Below, piece by piece: positions 1 through 5,370 of a stretch of 5,370 nucleotides of DNA. Both the position numbers and the translations under genes were made by a program. Source of the stretch: an uncultured Pseudomonadota bacterium. Its GTDB lineage: Bacteria; Pseudomonadota; Gammaproteobacteria; Burkholderiales; Usitatibacteraceae. The DNA is taken from positions 1 through 5,370 of the forward strand of contig CAMPHL010000208.1 of the NCBI GenBank assembly GCA_946885905.1. Reading direction: 5' to 3'. The notes under the pieces are model-generated. The model was not told the origin of the DNA and did not search any database. It was given only the letters and a program-made list of their open reading frames with translations. Position 1 is the first letter of the stretch; every line of letters begins with the position of its first letter.

Positions 1-918
1 CAGTCGCTCTCGGACGCGCTCCTCGCTTTCTTCCAGGGGCGCTACGCCTCGGCCGAAAAGAGCGCGGCGGCGGCCCTCCTCGGCGACGAGACCAAGGGCG
101 TGGCCGCGATCATCGCCGCACGCAGCGCCCATGAGCTCGGCCGCTTCAACGAGCGCGAGCGCTTCCTCGACGAGGCCAAGGGATCCGCGCCCGACGTGGA
201 CCAGGCGCGCCTCACCACCCTCGCCGACCTCCTCGTGTCGCAGGGCCGGCACGAAGAGGCCCTCGCGGTGTTGAAGGACCTCTCGGCCCGCGACTCGCGC
301 AACCTCCGGCTGCTGCGCCTGCGCCTGCAAGCCGAGCAGTCCCTGCGCCTTTGGGATCCGGTCCTGGACACCGTCGATGCGCTGGCGCGCCTTGGCGGCA
401 TCGGGCCGGCGGAAGCGGCCACGGCGCGGCGCGCCGCGCATCTGGGAAACCTCGCACGCGATTCGCAGGACACCGAGAAGCTCACGAACTACTGGAAGCA
501 GCTCGCCTCGGAGATACGCAACGACCCGATCGTCGCGGCCACGGCGGCGCGCTACCACCTGGCGCTCGGCAACACCGCGCCGGCGCAGTCGATCATCGAG
601 CACGCGCTGGAACGCGAATGGAATCCCGCCCTGGTCGAGCTCTATGGCGAGGCCGCGGGCGAGGACGCGCTGCCCCAGATCGAGCGTGCCGAGAAGTGGC
701 TGCGAACGCACGCGCGCGAGCCCGCCCTGCTGCTCGCGCTCGGCAAGCTCTGCATGCGCCAGGGCTTGTGGGGCAAGGCGCAGAGCTACATCGAGGCCTC
801 GATCGCGCTGGAGCCCACGCACGACGGGCACATGACGCTCGCCGCCCTCATGGAGAGGATCGGCAGGCACCAGGAAGCCGTGCTGCATTTCCGCAAGAGC
901 GCCGAGCTGGCGGGCTAG
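1..918 (+). CDS. hemY: HemY-like tetratricopeptide protein, C-terminal part (5' truncated)
   Basis: The frame is open from the first base to TAG at 916-918, giving 305 residues. The start lies upstream, because HemY proteins are usually around 400 residues with two N-terminal membrane helices that are missing here. GTG at 100 is in frame but internal. The visible part is almost all helical, with TPR-like repeats. Family hallmarks can be read: ALLAFFQGRYASAEK at the window start, NYWKQLA in the middle, then ALEREWNPALVELYG, AEKWLRTH and LLLALGKLCMRQGLWGKAQ, followed by a last TPR (LAALMERIGRHQEA). In proteobacteria HemY is an inner-membrane protein encoded after hemC, hemD and hemX. Its biochemical role in heme synthesis is poorly defined, and it is not the protoporphyrinogen oxidase called HemY in Bacillus. 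Known gene order predicts hemX/hemD just upstream, outside this window. The family call is firm; function is by family only. Confidence 0.9.
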   Translation, partial: QSLSDALLAFFQGRYASAEKSAAAALLGDETKGVAAIIAARSAHELGRFNERERFLDEAKGSAPDVDQARLTTLADLLVSQGRHEEALAVLKDLSARDSRNLRLLRLRLQAEQSLRLWDPVLDTVDALARLGGIGPAEAATARRAAHLGNLARDSQDTEKLTNYWKQLASEIRNDPIVAATAARYHLALGNTAPAQSIIEHALEREWNPALVELYGEAAGEDALPQIERAEKWLRTHAREPALLLALGKLCMRQGLWGKAQSYIEASIALEPTHDGHMTLAALMERIGRHQEAVLHFRKSAELAG

Positions 919-940
919 CTAGGCCGGCGCCGCACCTCAC

Positions 941-947
941 AAAGGAG
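941..947 (+). promoter_or_regulatory. Ribosome binding site of the CBS-domain gene
   Basis: AAAGGAG sits 6 nt before the ATG at 954. It is the strongest Shine-Dalgarno match I noticed among the genes of the window and fixes the start of the CBS-domain gene. It lies in the 35-bp gap after hemY, where I see no terminator hairpin, so readthrough from hemY is possible. Confidence 0.85.
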
Positions 948-953
948 CAAGCG

Positions 954-1529
954 ATGCGCGAGTACTCCGCCCTCCAGATGAGCTCCATCCCGCTCGGCGC
1001 CCGGCTGGTCCAGCCCGAAGGGCCCGGGCGCGTGACGCTGGACGATCCGGCCTTCGCCGTGATGACCGACCTGCGCAACGTCCCGGCGGCCACGACCACG
1101 CCCGGCGAGCCCATCGCCCGCGCCCACGCGCAGATGATCCAGCGCGGCGTGCGCCTGCTCTTCGTGCTCGACGCCGACAAGGCGCTGCAGGGCGTGATCA
1201 CCGCCACCGACCTGCTGGGCGAAAAGCCGATCCGCTTCATGCAGGAACGGGGCGTCGCGCACAGCGAGATCACCGTCGCCGACATCATGACGCCCGCCTC
1301 CATGCTCGAGGCCATTCCGATCCAGGACGTTTCGCAGATGCGCGTGGGCCATATCGTGGCGACCCACAAGGCGGTTCGGCGCCAGCACGTCATGGTGACC
1401 GAGGAGGGAGGGCGGCGCGTGCGCGGCCTCTTTTCCGCGGCGCAGGTCGCGCGCCAGCTGGGCCTGGAGCTCCAGACGATGGAGATCGCGCAGACCTTCG
1501 CCGACGTGGAAGCGGCATTGGCACGTTGA
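954..1529 (+). CDS. Two-CBS-domain protein (putative adenine-nucleotide sensor)
   Basis: This is a 191-residue protein with no signal peptide or membrane segment, so probably cytoplasmic. It consists of a CBS pair (Bateman module) with a short N-terminal leader. CBS1 spans about residues 34-90, including RGVRLLFVLDADKALQGVIT and the T85-D86 that ends the motif. CBS2 spans about 106-169, beginning TVADIMTP and ending VRGLFSAAQVARQLG. There is no attached enzyme or DNA-binding domain, so it probably acts on a partner. CBS pairs commonly bind AMP, ATP, S-adenosylmethionine or similar ligands; the ligand here is unknown. The start is set by AAAGGAG 6 nt upstream. A longer in-frame reading back to 351 would overlap hemY and is not supported. 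The stop overlaps the ATG of the acyl-CoA synthetase by one base (TGATG), suggesting coupled translation and a shared task. The domain call is firm; a regulatory link to the synthetase is inference. Confidence 0.88.
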   Translation: MREYSALQMSSIPLGARLVQPEGPGRVTLDDPAFAVMTDLRNVPAATTTPGEPIARAHAQMIQRGVRLLFVLDADKALQGVITATDLLGEKPIRFMQERGVAHSEITVADIMTPASMLEAIPIQDVSQMRVGHIVATHKAVRRQHVMVTEEGGRRVRGLFSAAQVARQLGLELQTMEIAQTFADVEAALAR

Positions 1530-3220
1530 TGGAAACCCTGGACGGGCCCCAGGCGCGCAAACCGGGGGCGGTGCCCGGGGATCGCCATCGCGAGGTCTAC
1601 GAGGCCTTCCGCTGGGAAGTCCCGGAGCGTTTCAACGTCGCGCGCTACTGCTGCGACCGCTGGGCCACCGAGCGCCACCGGCTCGCGCTCTACTGGGAGG
1701 ACGAGTCGGGCGAAACGCGCACGCTTTCGTTCTGGGACCTGCAGCAGGCCGCGAATCGGCTCGCGAACGCGTTGGGCGCGCTCGGCGTGCGGCGCGGCGA
1801 CCGCGTGGCGATCGTGCTGCCGCAGCGGCCGGAAACAGTGGTTGCCTACCTCGCGGCATGGCGCATGGGCGCGGTCGCGGTTCCCCTCTCGTTCCTCTTC
1901 GGGCCCGACGCGCTCGAGTATCGCCTCGGCAACAGCGAGTCGAAGGTCGCGATCGCGGATCCGCAGACGCTCGCCAACCTCGAGCCGGTACGCTCGCGCC
2001 TGCCCGGCCTCGCGCACGTGATCGGGGTGGCGGGCGCCTGCGGCCAGGACGTGCTCGACTGGGACGAGACGCTCGCCCGGGCTTCGCGGCACTTCGACAT
2101 GGTCGACACCTCCGCGAGCGATCCCTCCACCATCATCTACACGAGCGGCACCACCGGACCGCCGAAGGGCGCGCTGCTGCCGCACGCCGTGATGCTCGGA
2201 AACCTGCCGGGCTTCGAGCATTCGCACGACGGCTTCCCGCGGGAGGGCGATCTCTTCTGGACGCCGGCCGACTGGGCCTGGACCGGGGGACTCTGGGACG
2301 CGCTCATGCCCACGCTCTATCACGGCCGCGCGATCCTGGGCTTCCGCGGGCGCTTCGAGCCCGAGCGTGCCTTCGCGCTCATGGACAAGTACCAGGTGCG
2401 CAACGCCTTCCTCGTTCCCACGGCGCTCAAGCTCATGATGAAGGCGCTGCCCAAGCCGCGCGAACGCTACGACGTGCGGCTGCGCACCATCATGAGCGGC
2501 GGCGAGCCGCTCGGCGCCGCGGTGCTCCAGTGGTGCCGCGAGGAGCTGGGCGTCACGGTGAACGAGATCTTCGGGCAGACCGAGATCAACTACATCGTCG
2601 GCAACTCGCAGGAGCTCTGGCCGGTGAAGCCCGGCTCGATGGGCCGGCCCTATCCCGGCCATCGCATCGCCGTGATCGACGATGCGGGCCGGGAGCTCGG
2701 GCCCGGCGAGGTGGGCGACGTGGCCGTGCACCGCCGCTGGATCGACGGCACCCTCGATCCGATCTTCTTCCTCGGCTATTGGCGCAACGAGAAGGCCACG
2801 ACCGACAAGTTCACCGGCCAGTGGTGCCGCACCGGCGACCAGGCCGCGTGGGACGAGGACGGCTACCTCTGGTTCCACGGCCGCAACGACGACATGTTCA
2901 AGACCGCGGGCTACCGCGTGGGCCCGGCCGAGATCGAGAACACGCTGGTGAAGCATGAAGCCGTGGCCGTGGCCGCGGTCATTCCGGTTCCCGACGAGAC
3001 CAAGGGATCGCTCATCAAGGCCTTCGTGCTGCTGGCTCCCGGCTTCAAGCCCTCCTCGGAGCTCGAAGACTCCATCCGCGCGCACGTGAAGCGCTTGTTG
3101 GCGCCCTACCAGCAGCCCCGTTACATCGAGTTCGTGGATTCGCTGCCGATGACGACGACCGGCAAGGTCCAACGCAAGGTTCTTCGCGACCGCGAAGGTG
3201 GGAAGCTTGAAAGCAGGTAA
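1529..3220 (+). CDS. AMP-forming acyl-CoA synthetase (acetyl/medium-chain acyl-CoA ligase type)
   Basis: This 563-residue cytoplasmic enzyme of the ANL adenylate-forming family would activate a carboxylic acid with ATP to an acyl-AMP and transfer it to CoA. All core motifs are present: the phosphate loop YTSGTTGPPKG (204-214), the A5 motif NEIFGQTE (345-352), WCRTGD with Asp437, the hinge stretch GRNDDMFKTAGYRV (451-464), and the C-terminal PMTTTGK with catalytic Lys546. The spacing P540-x4-G-K546 matches the PX4GK motif known as a lysine-acetyltransferase target in such enzymes, so acetylation of Lys546 is a plausible off-switch. Length and motifs fit the medium-chain/acetate-like branch; the substrate cannot be read from sequence. 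ATG 1529 overlaps the CBS gene's TGA. TTG at 1526 is possible but less likely. No good Shine-Dalgarno is present, which favours translational coupling. The last two codons and the stop lie inside the inverted repeat at 3210-3355. Confidence 0.92.
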   Translation: METLDGPQARKPGAVPGDRHREVYEAFRWEVPERFNVARYCCDRWATERHRLALYWEDESGETRTLSFWDLQQAANRLANALGALGVRRGDRVAIVLPQRPETVVAYLAAWRMGAVAVPLSFLFGPDALEYRLGNSESKVAIADPQTLANLEPVRSRLPGLAHVIGVAGACGQDVLDWDETLARASRHFDMVDTSASDPSTIIYTSGTTGPPKGALLPHAVMLGNLPGFEHSHDGFPREGDLFWTPADWAWTGGLWDALMPTLYHGRAILGFRGRFEPERAFALMDKYQVRNAFLVPTALKLMMKALPKPRERYDVRLRTIMSGGEPLGAAVLQWCREELGVTVNEIFGQTEINYIVGNSQELWPVKPGSMGRPYPGHRIAVIDDAGRELGPGEVGDVAVHRRWIDGTLDPIFFLGYWRNEKATTDKFTGQWCRTGDQAAWDEDGYLWFHGRNDDMFKTAGYRVGPAEIENTLVKHEAVAVAAVIPVPDETKGSLIKAFVLLAPGFKPSSELEDSIRAHVKRLLAPYQQPRYIEFVDSLPMTTTGKVQRKVLRDREGGKLESR

Positions 3221-3224
3221 AAGC

Positions 3225-3254
3225 GGGAAGCAGGGGAATCAGAGGGATCAGGGG
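3225..3254 (+). other. Potential G-quadruplex motif, left arm of the hairpin
   Basis: On the + strand, four runs of three or four G (3225-3227, 3233-3236, 3244-3246, 3251-3254) are separated by 5, 7 and 4 nt. This satisfies the common G3+N1-7 rule. It would lie in the 3' untranslated end of the acyl-CoA synthetase mRNA. Folding is not shown and would compete with the hairpin. Confidence 0.5.
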
Positions 3255-3318
3255 AAAGCACGGAAATTTCGTGACTTCATTCGCCATGGCACGAAATGAC
3301 ACAGTGCTTTCCTCTGAT

Positions 3319-3350
3319 CCCCCTGATTCCCCTGCTTCCCGCTTCTACCC
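3319..3350 (-). other. Potential G-quadruplex motif, right arm of the hairpin
   Basis: Read on the - strand, G-runs lie at 3350-3348, 3340-3338, 3332-3329 and 3323-3319, with loops of 7, 5 and 5 nt. This meets the G3+N1-7 rule. It would lie in the 3' end of the reductase transcript, mirroring the left-arm motif in the opposing transcript. Folding is only predicted. Confidence 0.5.
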
Positions 3351-3357
3351 GCTTTAG

Positions 3358-4401
3358 CTACTTCTTGGGATCGACCGAAGGCGTGAAAGCGTCGCAGTAG
3401 AACTCGTCTTCCGGCAGGCCCCGCTGCTCGACGAACGTCTGCTTCGCGACGTCGGTCATCGCGGGCGCACCGCAGGCGTAGACCTGGTAGCCGGAGAGGT
3501 CGGCGAAGTCGTCCAGCACCGCCTGATGCACGAATCCCGTGCGCCCCTCCCACGCGTCCTCGTCCGTCGCGTCCGAGAGCACCGGTATATAGGTGAAGTT
3601 CCCGTGGTCGCGCGCCCAGGCCTGCGGCATGTCGTGCAGGTAGAGGTCCTTGCGGGCGCGCGCGCCCCAATAGAGGACGATGGGGCGGTCCTCCCCGTGG
3701 TGGAAGAGGTGCTCGATCTGCGCCTTGATGGGCGCGAAGCCGGTGCCGCCCGCGACGAAGATGAACGGCTTGTCGTTGTCCTCGCGCAGGTAGAAGGTGC
3801 CCAGCGGTCCCTCGAAGCGCAGGATCGCGCGCTCCCGCATCTCCTCGAACACGTACTTCGAGAACGCCCCGCCGGGGGTCTTGCGCACGTGCAGCTGCAG
3901 GAACTGGTCGTCGTGCGGCGCGTTCGCCATCGAGAAGCTGCGCCGCTTGCCGTCCTTCATCAGCATGTCAATGTACTGCCCGGCCAGGAACTGGAGCCGC
4001 TCGCCGGCGGGAAGCTTGAGGGACAGGATCGCGACGTCCTCCGCGGGCTTCTCCACCTTCTCCACGCGGCAGGGAAGCGTGCGGATCGCGAGGTCCTTGG
4101 CCCCGGCGAGCTCGCGCACCTCGAACACGATGTCGGTGAGCGGGCGCGTGCAGCAGGTGAGCGCCTTGCCTGCGGCCTTCTCGGCCTCGTGCAGGGCGCG
4201 TTCCTGGTACTCCCCGTACTCGAGCCGCCCCTCGCGGAGCACGCCCTTGCATGCGCCGCAGGCGCCGTTGCGGCATCCGTAGGGAAGGCCCACGCCCTGG
4301 CGCATGGCGGCCTCGAGGACGGTCTCGCCGGGCGCAACGTGGAAGGTATGGCCGCTCGGCTCTAGCCGAACCTGGTGGCCGGTCGCGGGGGGTTCAGCCA
4401 A
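3358..4401 (-). CDS. 2Fe-2S/flavin NAD(P)H oxidoreductase, CDP-6-deoxy-glucoseen reductase-like
   Basis: This 347-residue soluble electron-transfer protein has three domains. A plant-type ferredoxin domain spans about 10-98, with cluster ligands Cys43, Cys48, Cys51 and Cys83 (CX4CX2CX31C). A flavin-binding barrel spans about 105-205, with R154-S-F-S157 and the GGAFS stretch near 177. An NAD(P)-binding domain spans about 210-340, with GGTGFAP (218-224), YACGAPAMT (308-316) and the C-terminal FYCDAF. It should move electrons from NAD(P)H through flavin and the iron-sulfur centre to an unknown acceptor. Such proteins are often annotated after AscD of ascarylose synthesis, or as phenol hydroxylase/methane monooxygenase reductase components; none of those partner genes is present here. 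The start is TTG (4401-4399): no ATG or GTG fits before the conserved first strand, and ATG at codon 33 would cut the domain. No clear ribosome site is present. It begins 13 nt after the fxsA stop, so coupling to fxsA is likely. Confidence 0.88.
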   Translation of the reverse strand: MAEPPATGHQVRLEPSGHTFHVAPGETVLEAAMRQGVGLPYGCRNGACGACKGVLREGRLEYGEYQERALHEAEKAAGKALTCCTRPLTDIVFEVRELAGAKDLAIRTLPCRVEKVEKPAEDVAILSLKLPAGERLQFLAGQYIDMLMKDGKRRSFSMANAPHDDQFLQLHVRKTPGGAFSKYVFEEMRERAILRFEGPLGTFYLREDNDKPFIFVAGGTGFAPIKAQIEHLFHHGEDRPIVLYWGARARKDLYLHDMPQAWARDHGNFTYIPVLSDATDEDAWEGRTGFVHQAVLDDFADLSGYQVYACGAPAMTDVAKQTFVEQRGLPEDEFYCDAFTPSVDPKK

Positions 4402-4414
4402 TGAAGGGTGCTGC

Positions 4415-4804
4415 CTAGCGAGTGCGGCGGAATTCGCCTTCGATCAGGTTGCCGTGGACCGGCCGGCGCACGGCCGACTCGGTGACCACGCGCGGTCCCG
4501 GAAGGAGGAGGAGGGTGAGCGCGACCAGGTCCGAGACCACGCCGGGGAAGATGAGCAGCAGCCCCGCCACCACGGTACGGGCGCTGTCCGTGAGCGCCGC
4601 GATGGCGAAGCGGCCCTGCGCGAGCCCGGCCGCGAGGCGCGCGACGAGCGCGAAGCGGGCCTCCTTGATGAGGGCCATGCCGGCGCAGGCCGCGAGGACG
4701 ACCCAGCCCAGCACCCACCAGCCGAGCGTCTCGCTCAGCCGCAGGAGCACCACCGCTTCGAGGAGGGGGAAACCCAGTAAGATTCCAGTCAGTAGAAGCC
4801 GCAT
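4415..4804 (-). CDS. fxsA: FxsA family inner-membrane protein
   Basis: This is a 129-residue membrane protein. Hydrophobic segments lie at about 3-22, 27-46 and 78-102, followed by a polar, basic C-terminal tail. The family signature is clear in the last segment: IFPGVVSDLVALTLLLLPGPR, with Pro87-Gly88, Asp92 and the Pro-Gly-Pro-Arg end. In E. coli, overproduced FxsA relieves F-plasmid exclusion of phage T7; its ordinary cellular function is not established. ATG at 4804-4802 is chosen because the first membrane helix starts there. The frame stays open upstream to 4969, but that part has no hydrophobic or family-like content and overlaps cutA on the other strand. The ribosome site is weak (TGAGAA about 10 nt upstream). 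It is the first gene of a two-gene - strand unit with the reductase and diverges from cutA. Whether fxsA and the reductase share a function is unknown. Confidence 0.9.
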   Translation of the reverse strand: MRLLLTGILLGFPLLEAVVLLRLSETLGWWVLGWVVLAACAGMALIKEARFALVARLAAGLAQGRFAIAALTDSARTVVAGLLLIFPGVVSDLVALTLLLLPGPRVVTESAVRRPVHGNLIEGEFRRTR

Positions 4805-4853
4805 ACCTGCAATTTTCTCATCTTCGCCGCAACAACGCCCGCCAGAGTCCCGC
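4805..4853. promoter_or_regulatory. Divergent intergenic region between fxsA and cutA
   Basis: These 49 bp separate the two divergent start codons and must lie within or next to the promoters of both units. The stretch at 4811-4822 is AT-rich against the local background. I cannot name a convincing -35/-10 pair or operator on either strand, and the cutA promoter may extend into the start of fxsA. Confidence 0.4.
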
Positions 4854-5171
4854 GTGGCCGTCATCGCCGTCCTGACAAACCTACCCGACTCCGACTCCGC
4901 TTTCAATCTGGCGCGCGAGGTCGTGCGATTGAGACTCGCAGCGTGCGCGAACGTGCTGTCGCCCGCCACGTCGTTCTATCGCTGGGAAGGCCGCGACGAG
5001 CAGGCCACCGAATTCCCCGTGCTCATCAAGTCCACCCGCGAGCGCTATACCGAGCTCGAGCAAGCCATCCGCCGGCTGCACCCGTACGAGCTGCCCGAGG
5101 TCATCGCGTGGCCTATCGAGACCGGGCTGCCCGCCTACCTCGATTGGGTGGCCAAAGAGGTCGAGCCTTGA
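4854..5171 (+). CDS. cutA: CutA divalent-cation tolerance protein
   Basis: This is a 105-residue, probably cytoplasmic protein, normal length for the CutA family of small trimeric proteins with a PII-like fold. Conserved pieces appear in order: VLTNLPDSDSA (6-16), LAACANVL (28-35), the FYRWEG strand (41-46), EFPVLIKSTRERY (53-65) and HPYELPEVI (76-84), ending with the typical YLDWV helix. CutA was named from copper-tolerance mutants in E. coli; metal binding is reported for the family, but the physiological role remains unclear. GTG at 4854 is the start that places the first beta strand directly at the N-terminus. The frame is open further upstream, but that part overlaps fxsA and has no family similarity. 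The Shine-Dalgarno is weak. Its stop overlaps the TTG of the next gene (TTGA), so cutA and the TlpA-like gene are probably co-expressed. Confidence 0.92.
   Translation: MAVIAVLTNLPDSDSAFNLAREVVRLRLAACANVLSPATSFYRWEGRDEQATEFPVLIKSTRERYTELEQAIRRLHPYELPEVIAWPIETGLPAYLDWVAKEVEP
5154..5160 (+). promoter_or_regulatory. Ribosome binding site of the TlpA-like gene
   Basis: AAAGAGG lies inside the end of cutA, 7 nt before TTG 5168. Its quality and spacing support TTG as the start over the in-frame GTG codons near 5189. Confidence 0.65.
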
Positions 5172-5370
5172 CCAACACGCGGCTTTTCGTGGTGGTCGGC
5201 GTCGCCGCCATGCTGGCCGGCGCGGCACTGTGGCAGCTTGGCCGGCCCGTCCAGCGGCCCGCGGTGACGCAGGCGCCGGTTGCTGCGATCGCGCCGGCGG
5301 CGCTCTTCGCCGCAACGTTCACGGACGCGGCCGGCGACGCCTGCTTCTCGAGCTGTTCGAGCACCTGCCA
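5168..5370 (+). CDS. TlpA-like membrane-anchored thioredoxin-family protein, N-terminal part (3' truncated)
   Basis: Only 67 codons lie in the window. A short polar start (MTNTR) is followed by one hydrophobic segment, residues 6-22 (LFVVVGVAAMLAGAALW), then an Ala/Pro-rich linker and ALFAATFTDAAG (45-56). This is the usual opening of periplasmic TlpA/ResA-type disulfide reductases, which are anchored by an N-terminal helix. The CXXC active site would come about 25-30 residues later, beyond the window. The start is TTG, supported by AAAGAGG 7 nt upstream, and overlaps the cutA stop by 4 nt. From residue 57 the frame reads DACFSSCSSTC, unlike the family. A neighbouring frame reads RRLLLELFEHLP, which fits better, so a frameshift or base error near 5331-5341 is suspected. 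The family call rests on the N-terminus and the cutA context. Another anchored or secreted protein is possible. Confidence 0.55.
   Translation, partial: MTNTRLFVVVGVAAMLAGAALWQLGRPVQRPAVTQAPVAAIAPAALFAATFTDAAGDACFSSCSSTC

Larger units (their letters stand above)
3210..3355. repeat. Long imperfect inverted repeat (REP/MITE-like hairpin) between convergent genes
   Basis: Bases 3210-3261 pair with 3304-3355. Of 52 positions, 48 are Watson-Crick, one is G:T (3252/3313) and three are A:C mismatches (3215, 3220, 3243). After an asymmetric internal loop (4 and 6 nt), 3266-3273 pairs perfectly with 3290-3297 and closes a 16-nt loop. Each arm carries 9-nt tandem units: CAGGGGAAT, CAGAGGGAT, CAGGGGAAA at 3231-3257, with looser copies on either side. 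The element starts two codons before the end of the acyl-CoA synthetase and ends two bases before the reductase stop codon on the other strand. It could block or process both convergent transcripts. It lacks the T-run of a standard intrinsic terminator. The shape suggests a dispersed palindromic element, but other copies cannot be checked from one window. Confidence 0.85.

Noticed and set aside
848..3172. A 774-codon open frame on the - strand, antisense to the CBS protein and acyl-CoA synthetase.
   Set aside because: It lies opposite two genes with complete family motifs. Long antisense frames are expected in GC-rich coding DNA with strong third-position bias. Its translation is rich in Arg, Ala, His and Gly with no recognisable domain.
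3045..3302. An 85-codon - strand frame running from the hairpin into the acyl-CoA synthetase, with Pro-Leu-Ile repeats.
   Set aside because: The repeats in the translation simply reflect the 9-nt DNA units of the inverted repeat, and the rest is antisense to a real gene. I see no ribosome site that would support it.
3221..3350. A CRISPR-like array from the repeated 9-nt units.
   Set aside because: The units are contiguous and only 9 nt long, with no spacers and no cas genes.
3210..3355. A standard Rho-independent terminator.
   Set aside because: The stem is far longer than usual and no T-run follows either arm. A role in transcript ending remains possible, but the classical signal is absent.
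3526..4365. A 279-codon + strand frame opposite the reductase.
   Set aside because: It is a complement of a well-supported gene, has a composition typical of shadow frames, and shows no domain motifs.
3358..4401. Membership in an ascarylose (3,6-dideoxysugar) pathway.
   Set aside because: No dehydratase, nucleotidyltransferase or epimerase genes are present nearby. The resemblance is to the general reductase architecture.
4415..4969. A longer FxsA of 184 residues starting at 4969.
   Set aside because: The extra 55 residues overlap cutA on the opposite strand, show no family similarity, and would put a charged tail before the first membrane helix. ATG 4804 gives the normal FxsA N-terminus.

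Overview
This is a GC-rich, densely packed chromosomal window. Its gene content points to a betaproteobacterium: a Gram-negative HemY with the usual signature, an FxsA/CutA/TlpA-type cluster, and an AscD-like ferredoxin reductase. The species cannot be named from the sequence. There are seven protein-coding genes, two of them cut by the window edges. I see no rRNA, tRNA, CRISPR array, transposase or phage gene. The longest gene-free stretch is the 137 bp at 3221-3357.

Layout. The left block runs on the + strand: the C-terminal three quarters of hemY (1-918), a two-CBS-domain protein (954-1529) with a strong ribosome binding site, and an AMP-forming acyl-CoA synthetase (1529-3220) whose ATG overlaps the CBS stop codon (TGATG). 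The CBS protein and the synthetase therefore look translationally coupled, and a nucleotide-sensing partner for the ligase is a reasonable hypothesis. The middle block runs on the - strand: fxsA (4804-4415), then 13 nt later an iron-sulfur flavoprotein reductase (4401-3358), convergent with the synthetase. The right block runs on the + strand and diverges from fxsA across 49 bp: cutA (4854-5171), followed by a membrane-anchored TlpA/thioredoxin-like protein that starts at TTG (5168) inside the cutA stop and runs off the window.

The most unusual structure is the gap between the two convergent genes. Almost all of it is one long imperfect inverted repeat (3210-3355). The 52-nt arms have 48 Watson-Crick pairs and one G:T, plus an inner 8-bp stem and a 16-nt loop. 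Each arm contains 9-nt tandem units (CAGGGGAAT type) and carries a potential G-quadruplex motif, on opposite strands. It resembles a REP- or MITE-like palindromic element that fills the space between two stop codons and may insulate the convergent transcripts.

A second oddity is at the right edge. The TlpA-like reading frame stops resembling its family after about residue 56, and an adjacent frame looks like a better continuation, so a frameshift or base error near 5331-5341 is possible. I found no clear evidence of an entirely new multi-gene system. The best leads are the hairpin element and the CBS/acyl-CoA synthetase pair.
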